From Euptelea pleiosperma (taxonomy: Eukaryota > Streptophyta > Magnoliopsida > Ranunculales > Eupteleaceae), in the NCBI GenBank assembly GCA_035048495.1, contig CM068552.1:26600154-26664153 (forward strand): a stretch of DNA of 64,000 bases. The letters are read 5' to 3'. A program made the translations under genes and the position numbers. Under the pieces are notes generated by a model. That model did not search any database. It was not told the DNA's origin and worked only from the letters and a program-made list of their open reading frames with translations. Of this stretch, positions 1-11,419 are shown piece by piece. How positions within the stretch are numbered: the stretch's first letter is position 1; each line of letters starts with the position of its first letter.

Positions 1-1040
1 ATTGGAGCCTTCGGGATATAAACTTATTTGAGGCCAATCGATTGGAGACCTCTATAAAATCGATTGGAGCCTACGGAATAGAAACTTTATTGAGGCCAAT
101 CAATTAGACACTAATACCCAAAAGATTGGACATTCGATTGGACTTAGCATGATCTCAGTCTTTCTCAGATCTGAAATTCTTGGTTCCACTCTCCCACGTT
201 CTACATGACTCAGGGTCACGAATTCTATAAGTACAACATTTCTATACCTTCTCTAAAGACATATAAATACACAGAGTGACTCAATACTTCAAGAAAGAGA
301 AGAAAATGTTTATTTATTAGAGTGCCCATTTGAAGAGTAATAAGCTCGTTTCTCATTCACATCTTGTAAGCTTGTTCATCTGTTTTATCAAAGCCAAGTG
401 CTTGATCCATTCCTCAGTTTAGGTCTTCCACTTAGATATTCAACCTAGTAACCTGAGTGTACCAATGTAACTCAACACCTTTGAGCAACCTAGTGTTCAA
501 GGTGTACTGAATCCTTCACATTCGGCAAAGGCGAGAGTGTTGAGAATTAAGATCGGAGCAGCCAATCGACGGTAGGTTTGGGGTGTACTAAACTGAACAA
601 GCGAACAAGGCTTCTTGGCTAGAAGGGTGCACGTGGATTCGTAGTGTTGATTCAGAGGACATGGACGCATTGGCAGTAGGCCTTGGCTAAGGTTGAAAGT
701 TCTATTTGCAATGGTGCTGTATAGGTAACCTTTATTTCGTTTAACTTTTCAGTTAGTGATATTTTTCATCTGGACGTGGTCCCGTGGTTTTTCCTTGGCT
801 AAGGATTTCACGTAAAAATCTCTTGTCTTGTATGATTGTTTGTTTTTATTCCGCTATCTATCTTGATTAGACCAAACAACTAAAAGAAAATATAGCACAG
901 ATGTATATTGGATTTAAGTCGGTTGTGATAATCTTTTATCAAACATCCAAGGCATACGATTTTGTTCTCTTACCATAGACTAGTAAAATTGTGTAGGTAT
1001 AATTAATTTTAAATACCTAATCAAATCCCCCCTTCTAGGT
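1..1040 (-). mobile_element. Ty1/copia-type LTR fragment, reverse orientation
   Basis: No coding capacity is seen. Read on the minus strand, this stretch matches the LTR-like sequence at about 13,655-14,800. Both share the GGTGTACTGAATC block, a segment on AACCTAG and a run of CCAATCGATTGG-type palindromes. The right end reads as the start of such an LTR in reverse (ATACCTAATCAAATCCCCCC). The left side runs out of the window. It is probably nested in the 3' LTR of the next element. The family assignment rests on the copia coding sequence next to the other copy, so it is inference. Confidence 0.6.
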
Positions 1041-1077
1041 ATATAGGATTAAAGAAAACGGACTGGTTGTTATTTCC

Positions 1078-1895
1078 CTTTGCACCCAAAGGCTCCAGGC
1101 CTTTCTTGCTTAAAAATTTTCAACCATTGGGATCAATCCCATACTTAAAAAATGTATGCAATTAAATATGTAACCATTCAATAGATCTCTAGAATCTAAT
1201 ACATTCGAGTGCAATACATATACAAAAAGTATAACCAAAATTAATTAATCAAAAAATCATAGAAGAGTGTACTTACTTATTATTACTTTCTCTTAGATTC
1301 GAGAGAGATAGAAACGCGTTGCATATTTCTTTGATTGTTGTCGGATGAAGTTATTCTTCTAGTATGTTATGCTTCGGGGTCTCATCAATATTTTTATCCC
1401 AATGAATGATGTCAAATGGTGACATGCTGTGGTGTTTCTATGGCTTCGAAGGTTCTTCAAGTTCTTCTTTAATGGAAGTGCTTCAATTGAGGAAAATAGA
1501 GAGAAATATTGGAGTAATGGTTTAGAGTTTGTAAGAGTTCACAAGCTCTCAATGCTTTATTAAATATGTTTAGAAAAGTAGGGTTTCTAATTTTAAGTGA
1601 TTTTCGTCACTTTAAAAGGGGTGGATTTTATAACTCACTAAAATGCTTATTTTAAGATGGATATGGGCTAAAAATGGGCCTAAGGCCTATGGGTATCAAA
1701 TGGGTTTCATTTAAGATTATTATTAAGCCCCAAAAGCCTTTAAATTGGTCCTACGGGCCCGTTCAACAATATAACTCATTAATTATAGTTAATTATCATT
1801 GAAAATAAATTATAGAAAAAGAAATTAAGGAGTCAAATTCAACTTTTTAGAATTACTTTACTCAAAATCCATGAACAAAAGTTCATGGTATTACA
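1078..1895 (-). repeat. 3' LTR of the non-autonomous gypsy element, truncated
   Basis: On the minus strand it starts TGTAATACCATGAAC directly after the polypurine tract. It matches 3,552-4,419 throughout, with scattered substitutions and small gaps. The remaining roughly 0.9 kb of LTR is missing. Its place is taken by unrelated sequence and the reverse copia LTR fragment. Confidence 0.75.
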
Positions 1896-1910
1896 ACCTA
1901 CCCCCCTTAC
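1896..1910 (-). other. Polypurine tract
   Basis: The minus strand reads GTAAGGGGGGTAGGT directly before the TGTAATACC start of the 3' LTR. This is the expected place and composition for the plus-strand primer of a gypsy element. A GACGAAATTCTTG motif just upstream is common at gypsy 3' ends. Confidence 0.75.
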
Positions 1911-2641
1911 AAGAATTTCGTCCTCAAAATTTAAAATATATTTAATGAATTTTTTTTTCTTCTAATCCATCATTTCAGATTAGTCGACTAAAAATTATAA
2001 TCAAGCTTTGTTAGTTCGATCGACGAAACCTTATAGTTAAACTTAGTCAAATAGGTCAACTTAACTAACATGGTAAACCTAGTCAAATTGGTCATCTACA
2101 CTAATCTAGTCCAACCCAGTCAAACTAGTTATCTAATAAGTCTAGTCAACTTAATCAGACTGGTCGAACTAATTAATATAGTCAACATCAATTAAATCGG
2201 TAAACTTGGTCAATCTATTCGGCATAATCAATTGGTAAATCTAGTCAGTATGTCCTCTATTCACACTTATCAAGCTATTCAATTGGCCAACTAGTCAGAA
2301 TAGCCGAGATTCCAAATCGTAGTTTTTTTTAATAACATGTTCATATATTTGTGATTATTAAAATATTATTTTAAGTTTATTTTTTTAATTAACCCTAAGG
2401 TCCAAATTTTTTTATTTTTTTCCAAATGTGCATATAATTTGTCTCAATTAATTGTATGTGTGTAAATTATAAAATTTAAAAAATGATATTATTAAGTTAT
2501 TAATCCAAATGTATCAGAGTTCAACGGAGCCATCCTACGGTTCTATCATTAAGTTTTGATTTTAAAGTTCATAAATAATTATAAAGAACTTAATTGCGCA
2601 TAGACCCATTACACACAAATCCCTAGGTATTTGAAGCTTAT

Positions 2642-2653
2642 GCTCTGATACCA
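2642..2653 (-). other. Primer binding site, initiator methionine tRNA
   Basis: The minus strand reads TGGTATCAGAGC, the usual PBS complementary to the 3' end of initiator tRNA-Met. It lies 3 bp inside the end of the 5' LTR, as expected. This fixes the element as minus-strand. Confidence 0.85.
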
Positions 2654-2656
2654 TCC

Positions 2657-4419
2657 TATCACACCCCGAATCCGGGCACCCGGATCGGACCCGAACGCCT
2701 GAAAAATGACCCGTTTACCCAAGATCTAGGGTGTGATAAAAATAAAAAATAAAATACTCTGAAATAATTTTTAAAAATAACAATAATTCATAATAGATCA
2801 AAATAAAAATATTTTGTAAAGACATTTTGGCTAAAACTTTTATTTGATAGGCTTTTTTAATTAACTTTTCAGAATTTTACCGGATAGACGTAAAAATTTT
2901 CAAAAAATATAATTTCGATAAAAAATTTATTAATTCTCTACTATTAAAAAATAATTTTAGCATATTTTGTGAATGCACTTTGTCCGAAAATACCATTTAC
3001 TATTTTATTTTAACAAATTTTCACTCTCAACTAGGTCTATCGAGTTTTGTTGAAAAAGAACAGAATTTGATTCATGACAGAAACACTATATGTGGGTGAG
3101 ATTGTATATTTTATTAAAATACAAATAATAAAATAAAAATACTAAATCAATCAATTCGGATTCAAAATAAACTAATAAAGTTAAGATTTAAGTTATTACA
3201 ATTATAAAATCAAAATTAATAAATAAAAATATGTGTCTTCAGTTAACGCTTCAATATTCTTTGGTACACCATTTAGTCCATCGTTCCTTCTATCTTCAAA
3301 TAATCTAAAAAATATTATTGGTTAAACCGTGAGCTTATGAAAGCCCAATAAGATTTAATTACATCATATTTAAGACAGTTCTGTCAATCAATAGTTCATA
3401 CGCAAAGTATAGATATGAAAGAACAAGTATTTCAAAATAAACTATGATCCGAAATTAATATGTGGATACAACCAATAACTAGCCATGGGTCTCATTTTCC
3501 TTCCCACACCGAGAGCAATTCAACAAAAAACTCTTCTGCAGGGGTTTAAGGCTTTGCACCCAAAGGCTTCAGGCCTTTCTTGCTTAAAAATTTTCAATTA
3601 TTGGGATCAATCCCACTATTAAAAAATGTATGTAATTAAATATCTAACCATTCAATAGATCTCTAGGATTCTAATACATTCGAGTGCAATACATATACAA
3701 AGAGTATAACCAAAATTAATTAATCAAAAAATCATAGAAGAGTATACTTACTTGTTATTACTTTCTCCTAGATTCGAGAGAGATAGAAACGCATTGTATA
3801 TTTCTTTGATTGTTGTCGGATGAAGTCATTCTTCTAGTATGTTATACTTCAGGGTCTCATCAATATTTTTGTCCTAATGGATGATGTTAAATAGTGACAC
3901 GCTGTGGTGTTTCTATGGTTTCGAAGGTTCTTCAAGTTCTTCTTTAATGGATGTGCTTCAATGGAGAAAGAGGGAAAGAAAGATAAGAGAAATATTAGAG
4001 TAATAGTTTAGGGTTTGTAAGAGTTCACAAGCTCTCAATGCTTTGTTAAATAGGTTTAGGAAAATAGGGTTTCTAATTTTAAGTGATTTTCATCATTTTA
4101 AAAGGGGTGAATTTATAACTCACTAAAAGGTTTATTTTAAGATGGATATGGGCTAAAAATGGGCCTAAGGCCGATGGGTATCAAATAGACTTTATTTAAG
4201 ATTATTATTAAGCCCAAAAGGCCTTTAAATTGGCCCTACGGGCCCATTCAACAATATATCTCATTAATTATTTATTACGACTATGCTGCTCATAGACCAC
4301 AATAGAAATATAGTTAATTATCATTGAAAAAAAATTATAGAAAAAAAATTAAGGAGTCAAATTCAACTTTTTAGAATTAATTTACTCAAAATACATGAAC
4401 TAAAGTTCAGGGTATTACA
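2657..4419 (-). repeat. 5' LTR of the non-autonomous gypsy element
   Basis: About 1.76 kb long. It starts (minus strand) TGTAATACCCTGAAC and ends in GGGTGTGATA, where the usual terminal CA is now TA. The final 120 bp closely match the end of the solo LTR at 36,513-38,156 (motif CTAGATCTTGGG). Confidence 0.75.
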
Positions 4420-4489
4420 GGCGTGGTGTGCATGCGAGTACCCGTGTATAGTATAGCTAGTATCACCTCATATTTAAACCTTTATATAG

Positions 4490-5032
4490 TTATGAGAACC
4501 CTAGCCCAAACCAACCCAACATTAATGGGCAGGTTGAGGGTCAACCCTAGCCCAACCCAACCCAAGGTCAGGCTTAGATTTTCCAACCCTAGCCCAACCC
4601 TATTGAGTTGGTTGGGTTAATCGGGTTGGTCAATTTCTTAATATTTTTTAATTGTTGGGAATATTGCTAAATTTTCTTCATATTAAAATAATTTATTGAT
4701 CAGTACAATAACTGTTATGCTAACCGTTAAAAATAGCTTCATTTCCAACACATGAAAGAAAACATGATATTTTCATAATAAGGGAAAAGTTCATTAACTC
4801 AAATGCATGATAAAAGTTACTAAACATCCATTGGTTGTTGCATTTGCCAAAATGAAGTATTGATGTTTGTCAGTATCCTAATACGTATGTAGTTTTTATG
4901 TCGGGTTCGGGTTGGTTGAGCCTCAACTCTAGCCCAACCAAAGTTCTAAAAAGTTCTAACCCAACTCCAACCCTAACATTGGGTTCAAACTGTCGGGCTC
5001 GGGTTGAGCCTGCCCACCTTGCAGCCCTATCA
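4490..5032 (+). repeat. hAT-like MITE remnant, GCCCAACCC-rich
   Basis: Inverted blocks of CTAGCCCAACCCAACCC and its complement flank an AT-rich core. The right end (GCCCACCTTGCAGCCCTA) looks like a hAT-type terminus. The matching left terminus is absent, probably lost at the junction with the neighbouring LTR, so no TSD can be read. A short ORF over the left part is only the repeat and is not treated as a gene. Confidence 0.4.
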
Positions 5033-5295
5033 AAAGATGGTCCTAACTAGGGATTTGTTTTAAAATGTGAACTCCAAGGGACATCATAAGATATGGACCT
5101 GAGGTAGACAATACCTCAGGTCATCTATCTATTCTACTTATTAATGGACGAAGGCCCTTCTTGCGTTATGGTTCGACATTTTTCATAATACCAAAATTGC
5201 CCATATTTTTGCTTCTTTCATTCTCTTCAATTTATTCACTTGGCCAGGGCTATCTGGTATTTTTGGTGTCAAAAGACACATTACCCTCCAAGCAC
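5033..5295. other. Intergenic, with a short duplicated block
   Basis: No gene is seen. A block around 5,128-5,185 (TTAATGGACGAAGGCCCTTC) recurs at about 6,010-6,060 with similar flanks. It is probably an old repeat split by the two MITEs between the copies. Confidence 0.35.
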
Positions 5296-5303
5296 ACGTC
5301 ATC

Positions 5304-5713
5304 TAGGGGTGTCAATTTTACCCGTTTATCCGGAACCTAATCGGAACCGGAACCGAAAACACCGGTTCCGGTTCCACTTTTTTGGGAACCGATTAAAAAG
5401 TAACCAGAACCGGAACGAACCGACAATAACGGTTCCGATTCTAGGTAGCCTAATATGGAACTGAAACCGATAAGAACCGGTACCAATAAATAAATATAGT
5501 GTAAATATTATAATATTCTCAAGATTTTGCCCAATATACCTAGAACCGGAACCGGAACCGGAACCGACATAAATACATAATCGGTTCCGATTCCGGATCC
5601 ATCACTTTGAGAACCGGAACCATTAAGGAACCGAACCGATAAGAACCGGAACCGATTGTTCCGGTTCTAGTCACCTTAGGAACCGAACCGGAACTGACCC
5701 GTTGACACCCCTA
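5304..5713. mobile_element. hAT-type MITE with GGTGTCAA ends
   Basis: A 410-bp element with terminal inverted repeats TAGGGGTGTCAA / TTGACACCCCTA. It is flanked by 8-bp repeats ACGTCATC (5,296-5,303) and ACATCATC (5,714-5,721) that differ at one base. The interior is rich in GGAACCGGAACC units in both orientations, so it can fold back. An 8-bp TSD is standard for hAT transposons. It has no coding capacity. Confidence 0.85.
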
Positions 5714-5731
5714 ACATCATCCCTACACCGC

Positions 5732-5937
5732 GGATAAATCTAGTTTGCAACCATTTACATACTTAAAAGTATGCAAACGTTGTCAGTACTGTTGGATGTC
5801 CCTTGAAAAATGTGTTATTTCAATGTTTTAAAAAAATATTTTATAAATTAAAAACATGTTTTTCAATGAGCATTCAAAGGTGGATGCGATGTTTGCATAC
5901 TTTTAAGTCTGCAAATGGTTGCAAACTAGATTTGTCC
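5732..5937. mobile_element. Short Mutator-like MITE, 9-bp TSD CTACACCGC
   Basis: A 206-bp palindromic element with ends GGATAAATCTAGTTTGCAACC and its near-perfect complement. It is flanked by identical 9-bp repeats CTACACCGC (5,723-5,731 and 5,938-5,946). A second copy is at 35,502-35,691. A 9-bp TSD is typical of Mutator-like elements. It is non-coding. Confidence 0.88.
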
Positions 5938-6399
5938 CTACACCGCACTCAATGTTAAAAAAAATAAAACTCATCCTTCCTAATATGACCCTCAAGTTAC
6001 AAGTCATCTATTATACTTATTAATGGATGAAGACCCTTCTTGCGTGCCTCACTCTAAACCCCTAATATGCCAAAAATACCCCTATTTTGTTTCTTTACTT
6101 TTCCTTAATTAATTATTTACTTGGGAGGGGTTATTCGGTCTTTTCAGAGTCAAAGACATGTCACCCCTGCAACTCTTCAATATTGCTCTCTCTTATTAAA
6201 AAAAACAAAAAAAAAATTCTTATTCCTAATATAATCCTCAAATTTAATAACTTAATAAACATTGTTTCTTTAATTTTTTGATTTTTTTCCTTTATAAGAG
6301 TGTTTTGGTCATTCAATTAATATTTTCACATTTCAACTCACCGGTGAGATCATTTATTGAACCCTACGGGCGCAGAACCCTCCCCACCTAAGAAACTTT

Positions 6400-8110
6400 G
6401 ATGTTGGACATCCATGCGTCAATGACGGACCACAGAATGATCCACATGGCACTCTATTAGAAGCTACTAGCCGTATGGATGTTTGGACCATCCACAGGTA
6501 GACGTGCATAAAAAAAATCAGCATTATTAATGATTACCTCAAAATCCACGCTAAAAAATAAAACCATGAAAAATACTCTAATCCAATGGATATAAATTAT
6601 TAATCCGGATAAAGTATGTTATGTAGGTCCATCTAGGGACGGGTCTAACATCCATACAGTCAGTGGTCTCTAAGAGTGTGCCCCGTGGCTCATAATACAG
6701 TGCATCATCAACGTGGATGTTTGCACAAAAAAAAAAACAAGTAAATGTAATGTACACACTCCATTATCAAAAGAGCAATGTTCACATGGCCTATGGACCA
6801 TTGACCTTATATGGTGCATGGTGGTGTCCTTTTGTCATTGGCCAAATAATGCTCAAAATCCATGGTTAAAAACAATCAATGAAAAGTACTCTAATCCAAC
6901 GGATATAAATTAGTAATCAGGATGAATTTTTGTATGTATCTCCACCTAGGGACGAGCCAAACATCTATACGGTCAGTGATCTCAAAGAGTTTGCCATGTG
7001 TAAAGTGCTTCAACGTGTAAGGTGCACGTGCATCGCATGTGGCGTACCCTCATTTAATTTAAATGCAAGCTTGCAGTAGGACCTAACTCAAGAACACATA
7101 AACCTACACTCACTGCATGCTGTGAGCGAAGCCGATCACAACACACAATATGAGCCACATGGCACACTCTTAGAGGGCACTGACCACATGGATGTTTGGC
7201 CAATCATTAGGTGGACCTACAAACCAAAAATCGGCCTGATTAGTGATTTACACCTACCCTTTGGATCTTTGCTCCCAAATAACGCTCGATAATGCTTAAA
7301 TTCCTATGGTGAAAATCAACCTATGAAAATAACTTCAATCCAATGCTTCTAAATCGTTATTCCAATATAACCCTCAAATTTTTTAAATTGACAGATATAT
7401 TGTTTCTTTCATTTTTTAAAATTTTTAATTTATAAAAGTAATTTGATCATTTAACATTTTCACGTTTCAACTCAACTATGAAAGTATTTATTGAAGCCCC
7501 ACTTGTCACCTGAACTCTATCCATGAAAAAACTTAGAAGATGGTGTCCATTGTCACAATGTGAGCCACATGTATGTTCGATGGACTTATGTAACAATAAT
7601 CAGCTTGATAAGTGATTTCGAACCTTAGAATCTGAGTATCTCATAAGCTGCTAGAAATCCAAGATTACAAATAAATCCTGAAAAAGACTAATCAAATGGA
7701 TAAAAATTAATAATCATGATGAATTTTGGTACGTAGGTCTACACAGAGATGTGTCAAACGTCCATACGGTCAATGATCTTTAAGAGTGTGTCACGTGGCT
7801 GCTCATAATACGGTCAATTATCAGGGTGGATGTTTGAAAAAAAGTAAAAAAAAATAAAGAAGTTAGTTAAGTTACTGTTCGTATTAAAAGAGTAAGGACC
7901 ACATGGTACAAGAGCCATTGACATTATCATATTACATAGTAGTGTCATTTGTCATTGGACGAATAATACTCAAAATCCACCTTTAAAAAACAAATCACGA
8001 AAATGACTCTAATTTAATGGATAGAAATAACTAATGACGATGAAGATTTTGTATGTAGGTCCACCTCGGGATGGGCAAAACATCTATACGGTCAGTGATC
8101 TCTAATAGCG
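6400..8110. repeat. Cluster of MULE-family remnants (CCACGTGGC palindromic family)
   Basis: Several partial copies of the window's most common repeat: about 6,420-6,700, 6,765-7,010, 7,126-7,330, 7,555-7,800 and 7,900-8,105. Each carries parts of the shared plan: GAGCCACGTGGCACACTCTT, then ACCGTATGGATGTTTGGCC, an AT-rich centre, and the same blocks inverted. Ends and TSDs cannot be resolved. No coding sequence is seen. Confidence 0.6.
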
Positions 8111-8189
8111 TTCGGCGTTTAAGGTGCACGTGCAACGGAAGTGGCTGCTCCATGGTACCTTTAATGCAGCAAGGGGTTCGTGTATTTAA

Positions 8190-8850
8190 TTATGCTAGTG
8201 TCGGTGATGGTAGAACCTGGAGATGGGAGCAAGTCCTCAAATGATATGGACGTGAGGAGTAAGTCGTCCTGAGGCAGACAGTACTCCATGTTATTTGATT
8301 TAAATGTAAGGCTGCAAGTACCACCTAATGGGGATCTCCCCAAGTCCAAATCTAATTAGCGATGGCGAGAACACGTCTTCCAAACTGACAAACCATATTT
8401 TATTTCTTCTTCTGATATCTCACATCAAACTTCAAAGCGAGACGAAGAAAAGTGGCGGTGGTTCATTTGGCAGGTGCCCGATCTAAATTTTAAAAAAGAA
8501 AATAAGTACATGTCACGTGCAACGTCCATAGTGAACCCAACCACATACCATATAAAGTGACCTGCCAAGTCATCGATCCTGACCGTCACAATTGTGGGGC
8601 ATAGGCCGAAAATAGGATTAATTAAGATTCATGCATCCTAATCGAATAGATGGTACGTCCACAGAAGCGGTTAGGATGTTAGTTTAGAAAAGGCTGGAAA
8701 GAAGGGCCGGAGTTTTGTTATTTCCAGTTTGGAACGTTCCAAGTGAAATTTATTAAGAGAAGCAAGTTAGTCATGAATCATGATAATACCATGTTTAACG
8801 GTCATGATTAGGATCGCTCAACGTATGTTGCTATGTCTTGTTGGTTAGAA
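8190..8850 (+). repeat. Dispersed repeat, copy 1 of 3
   Basis: It starts near GTCGGTGATGGTAGAACCTG and ends near CGCTCAACGTATGTTGC. The same order of blocks recurs in the same orientation at about 11,420-12,350 and 27,395-28,470, with different material inside. No ORF is shared between the copies, so this is probably a non-coding transposon or a duplicated segment. I do not recognise the family. Confidence 0.55.
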
Positions 8851-8929
8851 GCAACCGCCCAAAGGATCAGGCTCAGCGGAAACACATTTTCACACGTAAT
8901 TTCACACCAATTTTGGTGTACCCACATGG

Positions 8930-9440
8930 AAGATCAATCAATGGTTGATTTTTTTTTTTTTTTTTTTGGTGAGGATGATCTCTTCACCGTATAGATTACC
9001 CCTACAAAAAATCAGCTTATTCTGAAATGTGGGTTTCAAGTTAACGGTAAAAATAGACGGTCCATAATTCTTCAACTTGTAAACAATGCTACGAATATTA
9101 GAACGATTTGAATTTTTGTGAGGGTGATCTCCTCACCATAGAGACCATTCTCACCAAAAATCGTCCCATTCTAAAACTTCTAATATATATATATATATTG
9201 GCCCCTCAAGATTTTTTGTATGAAATTGTGTGTCCGCTGAGCCTGACCCTTCATAAAAAGGGCTCAAGTTTTTTGAATCTTGCCCTAAATATTAATCCTA
9301 CCCTAACTTTAGGGTAGGATTAGAGATTACCCTAAAATAGAGTAAACTTTAGGGTAGGATTGGAGACGGTTTTTTTTATGTTTTTCACCCTATCTTAGGG
9401 AAGGGAAGAGAGTTTAGGGAAGGGCTGGAGATGCTCTTAC
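8930..9440. repeat. Simple and MITE-like repeats
   Basis: Contains a poly-T run at about 8,950-8,967, a duplicated GGTGATCTCCTCACC-type block, a TA run at about 9,184-9,199, and repeated TTTAGGGTAGGATT units at 9,285-9,370. The right side (AGGGCTGGAGATGCTC) resembles a MITE terminus, but no partner was found. No gene is seen. Confidence 0.4.
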
Positions 9441-9703
9441 TCTGATTATTTATTTCTTGTGATGGACTATTCTATTACTAATCAAGTTAGTGATTCCTAG
9501 GTGTTGGATTGGAGACCTCAACTGTGGGAATTTGAGCAGTATTTGTGGTACAAAGATCCAACGCCTTGAAATCACTAATCAGGCTTATTTTTGGTTTGTA
9601 GGTCCACCTAGGGATTGGACAAACATCCATATGGTCAGAGGCCTCTAAGAGTGTGCCACGTGGCTCATATTGTGTATGTAACCGGAGCCTGTCATTTTAA
9701 GGC

Positions 9704-9765
9704 GGTAACTGGAGCCCGATCCTTAACCTAAAAGGGTAACTGGAGCCCGATCCTTAACCTAAAAG
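9704..9765 (+). repeat. 31-bp tandem duplication
   Basis: Two adjacent 31-bp copies of a unit beginning GGTAACTGGAGCCCGATCC, almost identical. It lies just after a right-half MULE remnant (9,590-9,675). Confidence 0.8.
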
Positions 9766-10199
9766 GATCGATGATGAGAGATGGATTGACCGAAACTTTC
9801 TACACACATCAAAGGGTACACACCTAATTAGGCGACCATGCTCCAATAATTTTGGGCAACCAGAGAGCTAGAGTGTCAATCAAACTCCCATTCCTATAAA
9901 TAGGAGTCTCATTCATTGAGGAAGGGATCCCCGATCAAGAAAAATACTCAACCCACGGGAGCTCTACCCTATTTCTCTCTCTCTCTCTCACACACACACA
10001 CAAGACGAACAGATAGTCGGGTATTCGAAGTGTTGGGTCGGTTTCACCCTTACAGAGCGAAAATTGACCCCACAATATTCTTTGAAATTCATATGATAGT
10101 TTCGCGATATGTGCAGTAGTCTCCAAGATTTGATTTAAAAAAGAAAGTTTTAAAAAGTACGATAAATTTCATAAATGAAAATAAATTTAAATATATTTA

Positions 10200-10700
10200 C
10201 AAAGAGTTCCGACGGCGAATATTTAGCCAGGCGAATATTATCTTGGCTAAATATTTGCTCATAGCAATATTTAACAATGTTTGGTACGTGTACGAGCTAG
10301 CTCACTTCAGCTTACTTCATTTTCTTTCAATTTGAGTGGGTCCCACATATCAAAGTAAGTCAAAAATAGGTTGGGTCAGTGCGGGAACCACATATTATGT
10401 CAAAGAATAAAAAGAAAATCATTTTTATCTTTTTTATATATTAAAAAATTAATTTTTTTTGAAAATAGTGATTTTCCGGCGAGAAAATAAAATTTTCTTA
10501 CCAAGGCATAATCGGCGTGAAAATATTTTCACAGGGGGGGGGGGGGGGGTGATCAAATGTTTTCCCGCTGCGGAGGGCAAATATGTGGGCCCGGCTAAAT
10601 ATTCGCCAAGGGTGGGTGGCTGCCAAACACCGCCGGGCGAATATTTGCGCGGCTAAATATTTTATTTGCCCGCCGCGGTGCGTTACCAAACAGGCCCTAA
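10200..10700. repeat. MITE-like element with GCGAATATTTGC inverted motifs
   Basis: Repeated GGCGAATATT / GGCTAAATATT blocks lie in both orientations around an AT-rich core and a G-run (10,534-10,549). The right end (ACCAAACAGGCCCT) resembles a hAT or Tourist-type terminus. The left terminus and TSD are unclear. Overlapping ORFs on both strands reflect the palindrome. Confidence 0.45.
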
Positions 10701-10798
10701 AGCTAAAAAAAGGCTGACAAATGCTAAGCTGACAATTCTGCCTGCCAAATATTTAAGCTGAAAAGGCTGACAAACGCTCTTTCTAAGGGCGTCAGTAC

Positions 10799-11202
10799 CT
10801 GACACACGTCCTTTAAAAGGGCATTTGTCCATAGAGACATAAAATTTCTGTCACAATACGAGCCACGTGGCACACTCTTAGTGGATGCTGACCGTATGGA
10901 TGTTTGGCTACTCACAAGGTGGACCTACATACCAAAAATAAACATCATCGGTGGTTCATAAACATTGGATTGAAGTTATTTTCATGGGCTGATTTTAACC
11001 GTAGGAATTTGAACATTATTTGAGTGCAAAGATCCAAAGGTTGTAAATTACTAATCAGGCTGATTTTTGGTTTGCAGGTCCATCTAGAGGCTGGCCAAAC
11101 ATCCATACGGTCAGCGTCCGCTAAGAATGTGTCACGTGGCTCATATTGTGACAAGTTCTATGTCTCTATGGGCAAAGGCCCTTTTAAAAGGTCTGTCAAC
11201 TT
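10799..11202. mobile_element. MULE-family palindromic element
   Basis: A roughly 400-bp copy with both arms. The left arm has CCTTTAAAAGGGC, CATAGAGACATA and GAGCCACGTGGCACACTCTT. The right arm carries the same blocks in reverse. The centre is AT-rich. No clear TSD was found. The outer arm differs from the GAGTAAAAC type, so it may be a subfamily. Confidence 0.65.
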
Positions 11203-11419
11203 TTTTTTATGAGCTTTGATTTTTGTGAGACAGAGAGACGACCTATCAAAGGGTTTAGTTACTTTTTTCTTTTGTAAATGTCAGAAATTTGTTCTAATCT
11301 TTACAAATATATTTAAATTTATTTTCGTTTATAAAATACCTATAAAAAGTAACACGTATCATTGGCGCGGCTTCAAAATTTTCTCTATATTTAATGCGCA
11401 AGCAAAGTTATTTAATATC

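Larger units (their letters stand above)
1078..4419 (-). mobile_element. Non-autonomous Ty3/gypsy-like LTR element (LARD/TRIM-like)
   Basis: Two direct repeats (1,078-1,895 and 3,552-4,419) are the matching parts of two LTRs. On the minus strand the order is 5' LTR (4,419 to 2,657), a PBS for initiator Met tRNA, about 750 bp of internal DNA, a polypurine tract, then a 3' LTR truncated at its far side. The internal part has no ORF and no gag or pol similarity, so any mobility would have needed proteins from another element. It contains many degenerate GTCAA/CTAGTCAA units. The LTRs belong to the same family as the solo LTR at 36,513-38,156. Confidence 0.75.

Noticed and set aside
10530..10550. 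Long G-run as a possible G-quadruplex
   Set aside because: A single homopolymer inside a MITE. It could fold, but nothing around it suggests a function.
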